From positions 1 through 56,149 of the forward strand of contig NZ_JXXD01000022.1 of NCBI RefSeq assembly GCF_000935215.1: a stretch of DNA of 56,149 nt, read 5' to 3'. Origin of the DNA: Stutzerimonas stutzeri (GTDB taxonomy: Bacteria; Pseudomonadota; Gammaproteobacteria; Pseudomonadales; Pseudomonadaceae). Positions 1 to 8,589 of the stretch are shown one piece after another. The notes below the pieces were generated by a model. That model saw only the letters and a list, made by a program, of their open reading frames with translations. It was not told the DNA's origin and did no database searches. The translations under genes and the position numbers were made by a program. Within the stretch, counting starts at the first letter, position 1, and every line of letters begins with the position of its first letter.

Positions 1-210
1 ATGGAAAATCAGCTAGCGGTGCTGATGAAGACGCTGCCGCTGGGGCAGCAGGCGGCGCAGCGGTTGACCTCGCAGTTGTTGCCAGTGCTGAGCCAGGCGC
101 AGCGGGAGGCCAGCGAACTGCCGGAGCTGGAATGGGGCAGCGCGCCGTTCGGGTTGGTGCTGACCAGCATGGCGCATGAGCGGCAGTACAGTCGGTTGTT
201 TAGGTCATGA
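1..210 (+). CDS. ureF: Urease accessory protein UreF, C-terminal fragment
   Basis: The window opens inside this gene. Only the last 69 residues are present, against roughly 220-240 for the family, and the ATG at the window edge is probably an internal Met. UreF works with UreD/UreH and UreG to load nickel into apo-urease. The visible part is a helical segment with the family ending ([20 protein letters not shown] and a short tail). A ureG gene follows on the same strand, which supports the call. The usual tight ureF-ureG spacing is broken by about 360 bp. The identification rests on the conserved C-terminal motif and the context. Confidence 0.88.
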   Translation: MENQLAVLMKTLPLGQQAAQRLTSQLLPVLSQAQREASELPELEWGSAPFGLVLTSMAHERQYSRLFRS

Positions 211-219
211 GAGGTGTTG

Positions 220-500
220 GCACGTGGGTGCTGGCGGCACCTTTTGCGGCGGCCGGCTCGACAGCGCCAACGGCGGATGGCTTAGGTTTCGCCCTGCTGG
301 GCAAGTTCCTTTTGGCAATCGCCCGGATGGCCGGCCCCCCAAAAGGAACCAAAAAGTCTTGCCTCTGCATCCGGGCCTCGCTGCGCTCGACTTCCCTCGT
401 TTCATCGCTGCTCCGAGGGTCGCCGCGCAAGAGCCATCCCTGGCCTTTCACGGCTCTCGCGGCACGATCACCACACTCAGCCAACGAATCCCATGCCTGC
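220..500. repeat. Probable dispersed intergenic repeat between ureF and ureG
   Basis: The 361 bp between ureF and ureG contain no convincing gene. They include a perfect 11-bp inverted repeat, gttccttttgg at 305-315 and ccaaaaggaac at 339-349. After this comes an aaccaaaaagtcttgcc segment and a cgctgcgctcg/ctctcgcggc region. I recall very similar blocks as dispersed non-coding repeats in pseudomonads, where they are often mis-called as small ORFs on either strand. The outer limits given here are approximate. That it is repeated elsewhere is inference, because only one copy lies in this window. Confidence 0.5.
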
Positions 501-571
501 CCAAATCGGCAGCGGCACGCCCTTCGCATCAACCCCAAGGCAGCCACACCGCCTTCCAGAGGAGACCACCC

Positions 572-1186
572 ATGAACACCCAACCCCTGCGCGTCGGCAT
601 TGGCGGGCCGGTCGGTTCCGGCAAGACCGCGCTGACCCTCGCCCTGTGTCTGGCCCTGCGCGAGCGCTACAACCTCGCCGTGGTCACCAATGACATTTAC
701 ACCCAGGAAGACGCCCAGTTCCTGGTGCGCAACGAGGCCCTGGCGCCCGAGCGCATCATCGGCGTTGAGACCGGCGGCTGCCCGCACACGGCGATTCGCG
801 AAGATGCCTCGATCAACCTCGAAGCCGTCGACCAGCTCAACCGGCGCTTCCCCGGCCTTGACCTGATCATCGTCGAGTCCGGTGGCGACAACCTTTCGGC
901 GACCTTCAGCCCGGAGCTGTCAGACCTGACCATCTATGTGATCGACGTATCGGCTGGCGACAAGCTGCCACGCAAGGGCGGCCCGGGTATCTGCAAGTCC
1001 GACCTATTGGTGATCAACAAGGTCGACCTGGCGCCCATGGTCGGCGCCTCCCTGGAGGTCATGGACCGCGACACCCGCAAGATGCGTGGCGACAAGCCTT
1101 TCGTCTTCAGCAACCAGAAAGTCGGTCAGGGGCTCGACGAGATCATCGCCTTTATCGAGAAACAGGGAATGCTCAGCGCCGCCTGA
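572..1186 (+). CDS. ureG: Urease accessory GTPase UreG
   Basis: This 204-residue SIMIBI-class GTPase couples GTP hydrolysis to nickel insertion into urease in the cytoplasm, in complex with UreF and UreD/H. The P-loop GPVGSGKT is at residues 12-19. The nickel-binding Cys70-Pro71-His72 follows in ETGGCPH, and the base-recognition NKVD lies in [11 protein letters not shown]. Length is normal for the family. The start is chosen at an ATG preceded by agaggaga. An in-frame upstream extension would run into the intergenic repeat and has no UreG-like sequence. It lies downstream of ureF and upstream of hupE. Because of the repeat, ureG may not be translationally coupled to ureF here. Confidence 0.97.
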   Translation: MNTQPLRVGIGGPVGSGKTALTLALCLALRERYNLAVVTNDIYTQEDAQFLVRNEALAPERIIGVETGGCPHTAIREDASINLEAVDQLNRRFPGLDLIIVESGGDNLSATFSPELSDLTIYVIDVSAGDKLPRKGGPGICKSDLLVINKVDLAPMVGASLEVMDRDTRKMRGDKPFVFSNQKVGQGLDEIIAFIEKQGMLSAA

Positions 1187-1293
1187 CCCGCGATGTGTTC
1201 AGGCGCCAGCAAGCCGTGGCCTCACTCAAACCAAACCCGGCCAACCGACGACGGCTCGGTCCAGCTTTTAGCCATGCAATCAGAGGAACTCGC

Positions 1294-1866
1294 ATGAACG
1301 TACAGAAAATCCTGGTCACCTCCGCCCTGCTGCTCAGCCCGGCGCTGGCCCTGGCTCACCCTGGGCATGACCATGCCGGCGTGGTGTCCGGTATCGCCCA
1401 CCCGATCTTCGGTCTCGACCATCTGCTGGCCATGCTCGCGGTGGGTCTATGGGCGGCTCAGCAGACTGGCAAGGCGCGCTGGGCGCTGCCGATGACCTTC
1501 GTCGCGACCATGCTGCTCGGCGGCCTGGCCGGCTTCGCCGGAATCGAAATGCCGCTGATGGAAACAGGCATTGCCGGCTCGGTACTAGCCCTAGGCCTGC
1601 TGGTTGCCCTGGCGGTGCGCCCACCGCTGGTAGTGGCTGCCGCACTGACCGCGCTGTTCGCCGCCAGCCACGGCGTTGCCCACGGCCTGGAACTGCCAGA
1701 GCTGTCCAGCCCGTGGGGGTATGCCGCCGGCTTCGTTATCGCCACTGCCGCTCTGCATGCCGCCGGTTATGCGCTGGTGCGTTACCTGCCGCAGGCAGCC
1801 GCGCCACTGGTGCGCATCGCCGGTGCTGCTTCAGCAGTCACCGGCGCCTGGCTGCTGGCCAGCTGA
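1294..1866 (+). CDS. ureJ: HupE/UreJ family nickel permease-like protein
   Basis: A 190-residue inner-membrane protein. It has a cleavable signal peptide (residues 1 to about 20, ending ALALA) followed by HPGHDH, a His-rich start typical of mature HupE/UreJ. The next segment, GIAHPIFGLDHLLAMLAVGLW, holds the family motif with conserved His and Asp in the first membrane helix. About six hydrophobic helices follow. Family members are thought to take up nickel for urease or hydrogenase; the urease genes immediately upstream favour the urease role. The ATG at 1294 gives the signal peptide and has aggaact upstream. The gene ends 14 bp from the convergent DUF2789 gene. Confidence 0.9.
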   Translation: MNVQKILVTSALLLSPALALAHPGHDHAGVVSGIAHPIFGLDHLLAMLAVGLWAAQQTGKARWALPMTFVATMLLGGLAGFAGIEMPLMETGIAGSVLALGLLVALAVRPPLVVAAALTALFAASHGVAHGLELPELSSPWGYAAGFVIATAALHAAGYALVRYLPQAAAPLVRIAGAASAVTGAWLLAS

Positions 1867-1880
1867 GAACCAGGCCTGCC

Positions 1881-2123
1881 TCAGTGGTAGCGCCGTCGCA
1901 GCGCCACATTGAGGCGATCGACCACTTCGGCCCAGTCGGCATCCTCGAGGATTTCCTCGCGCAGGAAAGCCGCCTGGGCTGGCGTCCAGAACGACGCATC
2001 GGCCAGATAGACGTCTTCGGCCAGGGGTGAGTGGGTTTCGATAAAGCGCCTGATCGAAACATCATCGTTGGGCAGGCCCAATTGCTCGAACAGGTTATGG
2101 AAGGCGTGGATCGACTGTTCCAT
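1881..2123 (-). CDS. DUF2789 family small protein
   Basis: An 80-residue acidic, probably all-helical cytoplasmic protein. The sequence begins MEQSIHAFHNLFEQLGLPND and contains FIETHSPL, both characteristic of DUF2789, a family without known function that is common in pseudomonads. The start is supported by a strong ggagg six bases upstream of the ATG. It lies downstream of amn on the same strand, 81 bp from the amn stop, so the two could be cotranscribed. It has no signal peptide or membrane segment. Confidence 0.85.
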   Translation of the reverse strand: MEQSIHAFHNLFEQLGLPNDDVSIRRFIETHSPLAEDVYLADASFWTPAQAAFLREEILEDADWAEVVDRLNVALRRRYH

Positions 2124-2204
2124 GTTGAACCTCCGGTGCTGACGCGGGAATGAACGATGTGAGTATCGTCCATTCCCACGAAAGCGCCGGCAGCCCATGC
2201 TGAT

Positions 2205-3680
2205 TCAGCGGAACGGCGGCTCGTCAAAGCTGCGTAGCTTGCGCGAATGCAGAGAGTTGAGCTGGCTGCGCAGCAGTTCCAGTGCGGTGATGCCGATTTT
2301 CAGGTGCTGGGTCACGGCCCGCTCGTAGAACGCATTGGCCGAGCCCGGCAGCTTGATCTCGCTGTGCAGCGGCTTGTCCGATACGCAGAGCAAGGTGCCG
2401 TACGGCACCCGCAGGCGGTAGCCCTGGGCGGCGATGGTGCCGCTTTCCATGTCAACCGCCACGGCACGTGACAGGTTGATCAGCGGCCGTTCCTGCGCCC
2501 AGCGCAGCTCCCAGTTGCGGTCGTCATAGGTCAGCACGGTGCCGGTACGCAAACGCTTCTTCAGCGCTTCGCCCTGTTCGCCGGTGACCGTCGCGGCGGC
2601 ATCCTGCAGCGCCTGCTGCACCTCGGCCAGTGCAGGCAGCGGGATGTGCGGCGGCAGTACGCGATCGAGGATGCCATCGCGGCGCATGTAGGCGTGGGCC
2701 AGCACGTAGTCGCCGATGGATTGCGACTGCCGCAGCCCGCCGCAGTGACCGATCATCAGCCAGCAGTGCGGGCGCAGCACGGCGAGGTGGTCGGTGATGT
2801 TCTTCGCATTGGACGGTCCGACGCCGATGTTGACCAGGGTGATGCCGTGGCCGTCCTCGGCGATCAGGTGATAGGCCGGCATCTGGTAGCGGTGCCACAT
2901 CACGCCGCCGATAATCGCCTGCGCCTCGCCCTCTTCCATGCCCCGCTCGATAACCACGTTGCCCGGCAGCACCATGCGCACGAAGCGGGTTTCGTCGCGC
3001 AGCATGTCCAGGCCGTGGCGGATGAACTGGTCGACGTAGCGGTGGTAGTTGGTCAGCAGGATCCACGGCTGTACGTGGCGCCAATCGCTGCCGGTGTAGT
3101 GCACCAGCCGGCGCAGCGAGAAATCCACCCGCGCGCCATCGAACAGTGCCAGCGGATAGGGATCGGCGTGCTCCCAGTCGTAGAGCCCGTCGGCGATATC
3201 GTCGGTAGCGGCGGACAGGTCGGTGCTGGGGAATACCCGCGCCAGCTCGGCGGCGGTCACGCCGGTGCCGGCCAGCTCGTCGCCCTGCTCGATGACGTAC
3301 GGATAAGGGATGTTGCGGTCGCTCATGCCGACCTCAACGGTGACGTTGAAGTCCTGGATCAGCGGTTTCAGCTGATCGAGCAGATAGGCGCGGAACGCCG
3401 CCGGATGGGTCACGGTGACGCTGTACACGCCGGGCGCCTGGACCTTGGCGTAGGCACGGGTCGAGGCCGGCACTTCGCCGTGGCACTCGTAGGTCAGGCG
3501 CAGCTGCGGGTAGCGGAACAGGTTGCGCTCCGCGGCGCTGGGCTCGGTGCGGCTGGCGACGTAGCGTTTGAGCGCCTGGTTGAGCGCCGCTGTGGCCTGC
3601 GCGTGCAGCTCGGCCAGCTTGTCGACCGCCTCCTCAGCGCAGGTGGCGACGGTGAAGGTTCTGGATTCGTTGGAAGTCAT
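2205..3680 (-). CDS. amn: AMP nucleosidase
   Basis: A 491-residue cytoplasmic enzyme, close to the 484 of E. coli Amn. It hydrolyses AMP to adenine and ribose 5-phosphate and so influences the adenylate pool. The N-terminal half holds the AMP nucleosidase-specific domain. The C-terminal half is a nucleoside phosphorylase-like domain with GVGPSNAKNITDHLAVLRP, MIGHCGGLRQSQ, and AVDMESGTIAAQGYR, where the Met-Glu contacts the ribose. The gene is preceded by a moderate agccatg context and stands alone. The CoA-transferase gene upstream on the same strand is separated from it by a strong terminator. Confidence 0.97.
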   Translation of the reverse strand: MTSNESRTFTVATCAEEAVDKLAELHAQATAALNQALKRYVASRTEPSAAERNLFRYPQLRLTYECHGEVPASTRAYAKVQAPGVYSVTVTHPAAFRAYLLDQLKPLIQDFNVTVEVGMSDRNIPYPYVIEQGDELAGTGVTAAELARVFPSTDLSAATDDIADGLYDWEHADPYPLALFDGARVDFSLRRLVHYTGSDWRHVQPWILLTNYHRYVDQFIRHGLDMLRDETRFVRMVLPGNVVIERGMEEGEAQAIIGGVMWHRYQMPAYHLIAEDGHGITLVNIGVGPSNAKNITDHLAVLRPHCWLMIGHCGGLRQSQSIGDYVLAHAYMRRDGILDRVLPPHIPLPALAEVQQALQDAAATVTGEQGEALKKRLRTGTVLTYDDRNWELRWAQERPLINLSRAVAVDMESGTIAAQGYRLRVPYGTLLCVSDKPLHSEIKLPGSANAFYERAVTQHLKIGITALELLRSQLNSLHSRKLRSFDEPPFR

Positions 3681-3804
3681 GGCTCATCCTGGCTTAACAC
3701 ACGGGCCTATCTTGGCTGCATTTGGTGACGGATGTATACGCAGCCGAGCGGCTGGAGCCGCATCCGAGACGCCGGCGCGCTGGAAATGTGCGCCGTCATC
3801 GGCG

Positions 3805-3838
3805 AAAAAAATCCGACGCCAGAGCCTGGCGTCGGATT
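3805..3838 (-). terminator. Rho-independent terminator of the CoA-transferase gene
   Basis: Read on the minus strand, a 13-bp perfect stem (aatccgacgccag paired with ctggcgtcggatt, loop of 3) is followed by a run of seven T. It lies about 60 bp beyond the CoA-transferase stop codon and upstream of amn, so it separates the two transcripts. Confidence 0.9.
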
Positions 3839-3900
3839 CGGGCACCGCTTCGAGCCCGCCGCCGATGCATTGCTGCATCAGCCGCACAGGCTCCTACCGA

Positions 3901-5412
3901 TTACTTGTCCAGCAGCATGGTGCCGTTCTTGGCGAAGTTGGCATGCCAGGAGAAGGCTTTTTCCAGCACGTGCGGGGTGTGGCCGCCACGCTGCTTCGCC
4001 TCTTCGAGGTAGGCGAGCGCCTGGGCCCTGTAATCCGGGTGCATGCAGTTGTTGATGATTCGCGCCGCCGCCTCGACGGGCGCCAGCCCGCGCAGATCGG
4101 CATAGCCCTGCTCGGTGATGATCACGTCGACGTCGTGGTTGGTGTGATCCACATGCGTGACGAACGGCACGATGGAGGAAATCTTGCCGTCCTTCGCCGT
4201 CGAAGTCGTCACGAAGATGCTGATACGTGCGTTACGGGCGAAGTCACCCGAGCCGCCGATGCCATTCATCATGTGGGTGCCGTTGACGTGCGTGGAGTTC
4301 ACGTTGCCGTAGATGTCGGCTTCCAGCGCAGTGTTGAAGGAGATGATCCCCAGCCGGCGGATCACTTCCGGATGATTGGAGATCTCCTGCGGACGGAACA
4401 CCACCTTGCCGGCGTACTTGGCGAGGTCCGAGGCCAGGTTGTCCACGCGCTTCTTCGACAGGGAGAAGGCGGTGGCGGCGGCGAACTTCACCACTCCGGC
4501 GTCGATCAGGTCGAAAACGCCGTCCTGCAGTACTTCGGAAGCGACGGTCAGGTCCTTGAACTCGGAAGTCTTCATGCCGGCCAGCACCGCGTTGGCCACC
4601 GAGCCCACACCGGACTGCAGCGGAGCCAGGCTGTTGGTCAGGCGTCCCAGCTTCACTTCCTCACGCAGGAAGTCCAGCAGGTTGTCGGCGATCTTCTGGG
4701 TTTCGGCGTTCGGCTCGAACAGCGGGGAAGGAATGTCCGGCTCGCTGGACAGCACGATACCGCGCACCTTGGCTGGATCGACCGGGATACCGATCGAGCC
4801 GATGCGCTTGCTGACGTTGTAGACCGGGATGTCCTTGCGCGAATCCTCGCCGGCCGGGCCGGGAATGTAGATGTCGTGCATGCCTTCGTACTCGCGCGGA
4901 GCAGAAGTGTTCAGCTCGATGATCACGTGCTTGGCGTTCTGCACGAAGATCGGCGAGTTACCGACCGAACCGGTCGGGATGATCTGGCCATCCTCGGTGA
5001 TCGCAGCCGCCTCGATGATGGCGTAGTCGACCTGTGGCAGCACGCCTTGACGCAGCAGTTCCGCGGTATGGGACAGGTGCTGGTCGATGTAGAGCACCTC
5101 GCCGGCGTTGATCTTCTTGCGCTGCACCGGGTTGCCCTGATACGGAATGCGCTTGTTGATGATGCCGGCTTCGGCCATCGACTGGTCGGCTGCCGGGCCC
5201 ATGGACGCGCCGGTGAACAGGTTGACCTTGAATTTCTCGCGCTGGCCGCGTTCGGACAGTGCCTTCGGAAACACCTTCGGCTCTCCGAACAGGGTGAAGC
5301 CGCTCATGCCCAGCGTCATGCCGTCCTCGATCCACGACGCGGCCTCTTCTGCCGAGACGACCTTGTCGAGAAACGCTGCGTTGCGGATGTACTTGTTTAG
5401 ATCGGTTGCCAT
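3901..5412 (-). CDS. Acetyl-CoA hydrolase / succinate CoA-transferase family protein
   Basis: A 503-residue member of the Cat1/AarC-type class I CoA-transferases. These move CoA between acetyl-CoA and succinate, or another carboxylate, in acetate and TCA metabolism. The two halves of the fold are visible. SGVGSVANAVLAG (about 267-279) forms the oxyanion-loop region. Glu293 in ASEVLQDGV aligns in position with the catalytic glutamate of AarC (Glu294). IITEQGYADLRGL lies near the C-terminus. Family members are commonly annotated as hydrolases, but the conserved Glu favours transferase chemistry. The ATG has a gaggtgag ribosome site, and the gene is monocistronic with its own terminator. The exact acceptor cannot be told from sequence. 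Confidence 0.92.
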   Translation of the reverse strand: MATDLNKYIRNAAFLDKVVSAEEAASWIEDGMTLGMSGFTLFGEPKVFPKALSERGQREKFKVNLFTGASMGPAADQSMAEAGIINKRIPYQGNPVQRKKINAGEVLYIDQHLSHTAELLRQGVLPQVDYAIIEAAAITEDGQIIPTGSVGNSPIFVQNAKHVIIELNTSAPREYEGMHDIYIPGPAGEDSRKDIPVYNVSKRIGSIGIPVDPAKVRGIVLSSEPDIPSPLFEPNAETQKIADNLLDFLREEVKLGRLTNSLAPLQSGVGSVANAVLAGMKTSEFKDLTVASEVLQDGVFDLIDAGVVKFAAATAFSLSKKRVDNLASDLAKYAGKVVFRPQEISNHPEVIRRLGIISFNTALEADIYGNVNSTHVNGTHMMNGIGGSGDFARNARISIFVTTSTAKDGKISSIVPFVTHVDHTNHDVDVIITEQGYADLRGLAPVEAAARIINNCMHPDYRAQALAYLEEAKQRGGHTPHVLEKAFSWHANFAKNGTMLLDK

Positions 5413-5933
5413 GAACTCACCTCAGAAACTCATCGAATGCTCGTCCGTGAAGGCTCTGCAAAGAAATTCGCCAGGCCTGACGAGGCAGGGAGACGGCCAC
5501 TTGATGTCCGGAGACAAAGCGCCCATGTCTTTTGCCGCTCAATATCGGAACCTCAAAAAATCATGCGGCACTTGCAACCCCGTAACGTAGTCGCTCGCCC
5601 CATTCTAGGAGCACCAGCTCGTTTGGCTGTTATACAAAGGTACTAGCAGGCCGCCGCACAGGAGAGGTCATAGCCGGTATCGACGCCCAGCGCAACCGCG
5701 ACCGGCCGGCGGCGAGGCGTTCGCAGGCCGACTTCCCGCAGTAAACCGGGCCACCCAGGCTGTCGCCGCGCTCAAAGCGCCGCCTGAACGCTGTCAAATG
5801 AGGAAACGAACCGGGCACCGCCGTCACTTCCCCGCGCTGGTCTTCGCCACCATACTCGCGTCCGCCCGACTGTATTCAACGGTAGCCCCACGGTCGCGGG
5901 CAGGGCGATGATCGAAACAGACAGGTAGGCATC
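5413..5933. other. 521-bp intergenic region with no supported gene
   Basis: This gap separates the divergent CoA-transferase and ion-channel genes and must carry both promoters. The part next to 5412 includes an AT-rich patch (cctcaaaaaatcatg near 5552-5566). A 65-codon minus-strand frame at 5630-5827 exists but has no recognisable motif apart from two cysteines, so I do not call it. The GC content around 5500-5650 looks lower than in the flanking genes. No tRNA, terminator or known regulatory RNA was recognised. Confidence 0.5.
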
Positions 5934-6776
5934 ATGCAAGCAACACCCGTGGAAACGAGCACTCGTCGTCGACTGCAACAGGTCATCGAGCAGCCAGCCG
6001 TTCAGCGCAGCATTCTGCTGCTGATCGTGATCAACGCGGCCATCCTCGGCATGCAGACCTCGCCGGCACTGGTGGCCAGCTGGGGCGAGCTGCTCAGAGT
6101 GCTCGACATGTTGATCCTCGGCGTATTCGTGGTGGAAATCGCAGCGCGCATCTACGTTCATCGCGCGGCGTTTTTCCGTGATCCCTGGAGCCTGTTCGAT
6201 TTCACCGTGGTTGCCATCGCGCTGGTGCCCGCCAGCGGCCCGTTCAGCGTTCTACGTGCCCTGCGCGTACTGCGGGTGATGCGCATGGTCACCATGGTAC
6301 CGTCGATGCGCCGCGTGGTCGGCGCGCTGCTGTCGGCCATTCCCGGCCTGGGCTCGATTGCCATGGTGCTGGCGCTGGTCTTCTACGTTTCCGCGGTGAT
6401 CGCCACCGGGCTGTTCGGCGCCGACTTCCCCGAGTGGTTCGGCAACCTCGGCCGTTCGGTGTACACGCTATTCCAGGTGATGACGCTGGAAAGCTGGTCG
6501 ATGGGCATCGTGCGCCCGCTGATGGACGTATTCCCCTACGCCTGGGTGTTCTTCATCCCGTTCATCCTGATTGCCACCTTCACCATGCTCAACCTGTTCA
6601 TCGCCATCATCGTCAACGCGATGCAGACGGTTACCGATGCGGAGCACGAAGCCACCCAGGCGAGCATCGAGGCGGCGCGCGAGCACATCGAGGCCGACCT
6701 GCATGAAGAGGTCCGCGCTCTGCGTGGGGAAATCGCCGAGCTCAAGGACCTGCTACGCGGGCAGGCGCGCCGCTAG
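5934..6776 (+). CDS. Voltage-gated sodium channel (NaChBac/BacNav type)
   Basis: A 280-residue single-domain six-helix channel that would act as a homotetramer in the inner membrane. Estimated segments are S1 25-44, S2 53-75, S3 85-100, S4 104-122, S5 137-160, pore 175-190 and S6 203-230. S4 carries four arginines at three-residue spacing (108, 111, 114, 117). The selectivity filter TLESWSM (184-190) is almost that of NaChBac (TLESWAS), which indicates Na+ selectivity. Residues 235-275 form a charged amphipathic coiled coil, as in BacNav channels. It stands alone and converges with the acyl-CoA dehydrogenase gene. In related bacteria such channels have been linked to motility and pH or salt response; the role here is inferred. 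Confidence 0.93.
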   Translation: MQATPVETSTRRRLQQVIEQPAVQRSILLLIVINAAILGMQTSPALVASWGELLRVLDMLILGVFVVEIAARIYVHRAAFFRDPWSLFDFTVVAIALVPASGPFSVLRALRVLRVMRMVTMVPSMRRVVGALLSAIPGLGSIAMVLALVFYVSAVIATGLFGADFPEWFGNLGRSVYTLFQVMTLESWSMGIVRPLMDVFPYAWVFFIPFILIATFTMLNLFIAIIVNAMQTVTDAEHEATQASIEAAREHIEADLHEEVRALRGEIAELKDLLRGQARR

Positions 6777-6798
6777 GCGACGCAACCCTGCCACGGAG

Positions 6799-8445
6799 TC
6801 ACAGCTGCGGCGCACTGCGCGCCAGCAGCGCGTCGATGTCGAGCCCGCGCGGCAACGTTCCATAAACCCGCCCATGCACTTCCAGGCGACTGGCGATGAA
6901 GGCATCCGAAACGGCGGCGTTGCCCGCTTCGAGCAGCAGTTTGGCCTGCAGGCCGACGGCAACGTCCTCGGTGAGCTGACGGGCGCGGTACTGGATGTCC
7001 TCGGTATCGCCGAAGGCGGCCTTCAGCCGCCGGATATGCGCCTTCAGGTGGGCGTCGCCGTGACCGTCGCCGAGCTCGGCGAACAGTACTTCGAGCACGC
7101 CCGGCTCCTTCGATAACGCGCGCAAGACGTCGAGGCACTGCACGTTGCCGGAACCTTCCCAGATGGAATTCACCGGCGCCTCGCGATACAGCCGCGGCAG
7201 GATGGTTTCCTCGACGTAGCCGGCACCGCCCAGGCATTCGCTGGCCTCGGCGATCATGTTCGGCGCGCGTTTGCAGATCCAGTACTTGCCGACGGCGGTG
7301 ACCAGCCGGGCGAACTTGTCTTCGTGCTCATCATGGCGATTGTCTTGGGCACGGCCCATGCGCAGGGTCAGCGCCAGCGCCGCTTCGCTTTCCAGGGCGA
7401 GATCGGCCAGTACGTTCTGCATCAGCGGCTGCTCCAGCAGGACTCGGCCGCCGACCTGGCGATGCGCGCAATGGTGCATGGCCTGGGTCAGGGCCTGACG
7501 CATCAGCGAGCTGGAGCCGATCATGCAATCGAAACGGGTCGAGGAGACCATCTCGATGATGGTCGGCACGCCGCGCCCTTCCTCGCCGACCATCCAGGCC
7601 AGCGCGCCGCGGTACTCGACTTCGCTGGAGGCGTTGGCCCAGTTGCCCAGCTTGTTCTTCAGGCGCTGGATGTAGAACTGGTTGCGCGTGCCATCCGGGC
7701 GATGGCGGGGCAGCAGGAAGCAGGACAGGCCCTTGTTGGTCTGCGCCAGGGTGAGGAAGGCATCGCACATCGGCGCCGAACAGAACCACTTGTGCCCGAC
7801 CAGCTCGTAGGTCTGCCCGGGGCCACCGGCGCCAACCGGATAGGCGCGTGTGCTGTTGGCGCGTACGTCGGTGCCGCCCTGTTTCTCGGTCATCGCCATA
7901 CCGATGGTGACGCCGGCCTTCTGCTCCATCGGCAGGTTGCGCGGGTCGTATTCGCGGGCAAGAATCTTCGGCAGCCAGCGCTCGGCGAGATCCGGCTGCA
8001 GGCGCAGGGCGGGCACGCTGGCGTAGGTCATGGTCAGCGGGCAGCTGCTGCCGGCCTCGGCCTGGTTATGCAGGTACATCAAGGCGGCACGCGCCACCTG
8101 CGCACCGGGTTGCGGGTCGCTCCAGGGCAGCGACGGAATACCGTGCTCGACGGCGCTGCGCATCAGTTCATGATAGGCCGGGTGAAACTCCACCAGATCG
8201 ATGCGATGGCCGTAGCGGTCATGACTCTTGAACACCGGCCTGTTCTCGTTGGCGAGAAAGCCGGCCTGCATCAGCGGCCCACCGGCGAGCGCACCGTAGA
8301 CGTCCAGCCGCGCCTGCGCCCAGCCCGCCTGATATCGCTGTACCCACTGCCGCAACGGCAAGTCGATGCGATAGAGATTGGCACCGTCGAGTGGCGGAAC
8401 CTGGTTGGTGACCTCATGGGTTTCGGCGCAACTCTGCAGATTCAT
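6799..8445 (-). CDS. AidB-like acyl-CoA dehydrogenase
   Basis: A 548-residue FAD-dependent acyl-CoA dehydrogenase of the large AidB subfamily (E. coli AidB is 541). MTEKQGGTDVRANSTRAYP is the flavin-contacting loop. GGAGYVEETILPRLYREAPV followed by SIWEGSGNVQCLDVLR is the AidB signature near residues 430-460, and a C-terminal helical extension follows. AidB is part of the adaptive response to alkylation, but many homologues are probably isovaleryl-type dehydrogenases, so the substrate is open. The start at the ATG after aaggaggacgcccag is preferred over an upstream in-frame ATG. It follows the ladS-like gene by 144 bp on the same strand, as I recall for PA3972-PA3974. Confidence 0.9.
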   Translation of the reverse strand: MNLQSCAETHEVTNQVPPLDGANLYRIDLPLRQWVQRYQAGWAQARLDVYGALAGGPLMQAGFLANENRPVFKSHDRYGHRIDLVEFHPAYHELMRSAVEHGIPSLPWSDPQPGAQVARAALMYLHNQAEAGSSCPLTMTYASVPALRLQPDLAERWLPKILAREYDPRNLPMEQKAGVTIGMAMTEKQGGTDVRANSTRAYPVGAGGPGQTYELVGHKWFCSAPMCDAFLTLAQTNKGLSCFLLPRHRPDGTRNQFYIQRLKNKLGNWANASSEVEYRGALAWMVGEEGRGVPTIIEMVSSTRFDCMIGSSSLMRQALTQAMHHCAHRQVGGRVLLEQPLMQNVLADLALESEAALALTLRMGRAQDNRHDEHEDKFARLVTAVGKYWICKRAPNMIAEASECLGGAGYVEETILPRLYREAPVNSIWEGSGNVQCLDVLRALSKEPGVLEVLFAELGDGHGDAHLKAHIRRLKAAFGDTEDIQYRARQLTEDVAVGLQAKLLLEAGNAAVSDAFIASRLEVHGRVYGTLPRGLDIDALLARSAPQL

Positions 8446-8589
8446 CTGGGCGTCCTCCTTCGATACCGGCGCAGCTGCCAGCAAGCGTAGTCGGCCTGGG
8501 CGGTGCGTCGGCCGCGCGGCAATGGATCGGCAGTGAAACATGCTGCGCGGCGAGGATTGAAGCGAGGTATCGGCCAAAAGGTCCGCGCG

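Noticed and set aside
200-787. A 195-codon minus-strand frame over the ureF-ureG spacer
   Set aside because: Its second half is antisense to ureG and its first half is the repeat-like spacer, a type of sequence that is often mis-annotated as a small protein.
3568-5400. A 610-codon plus-strand reading frame
   Set aside because: It is the mirror frame of the CoA-transferase gene (and the end of amn). Its His/Val/Gln-rich translation has no domain, and the minus-strand protein has full family motifs.
5630-5827. A 65-codon minus-strand frame in the CoA-transferase/channel gap
   Set aside because: It has a Cys pair but no known motif, no good ribosome site and no neighbour that would explain it; it is kept only as a note on the gap.
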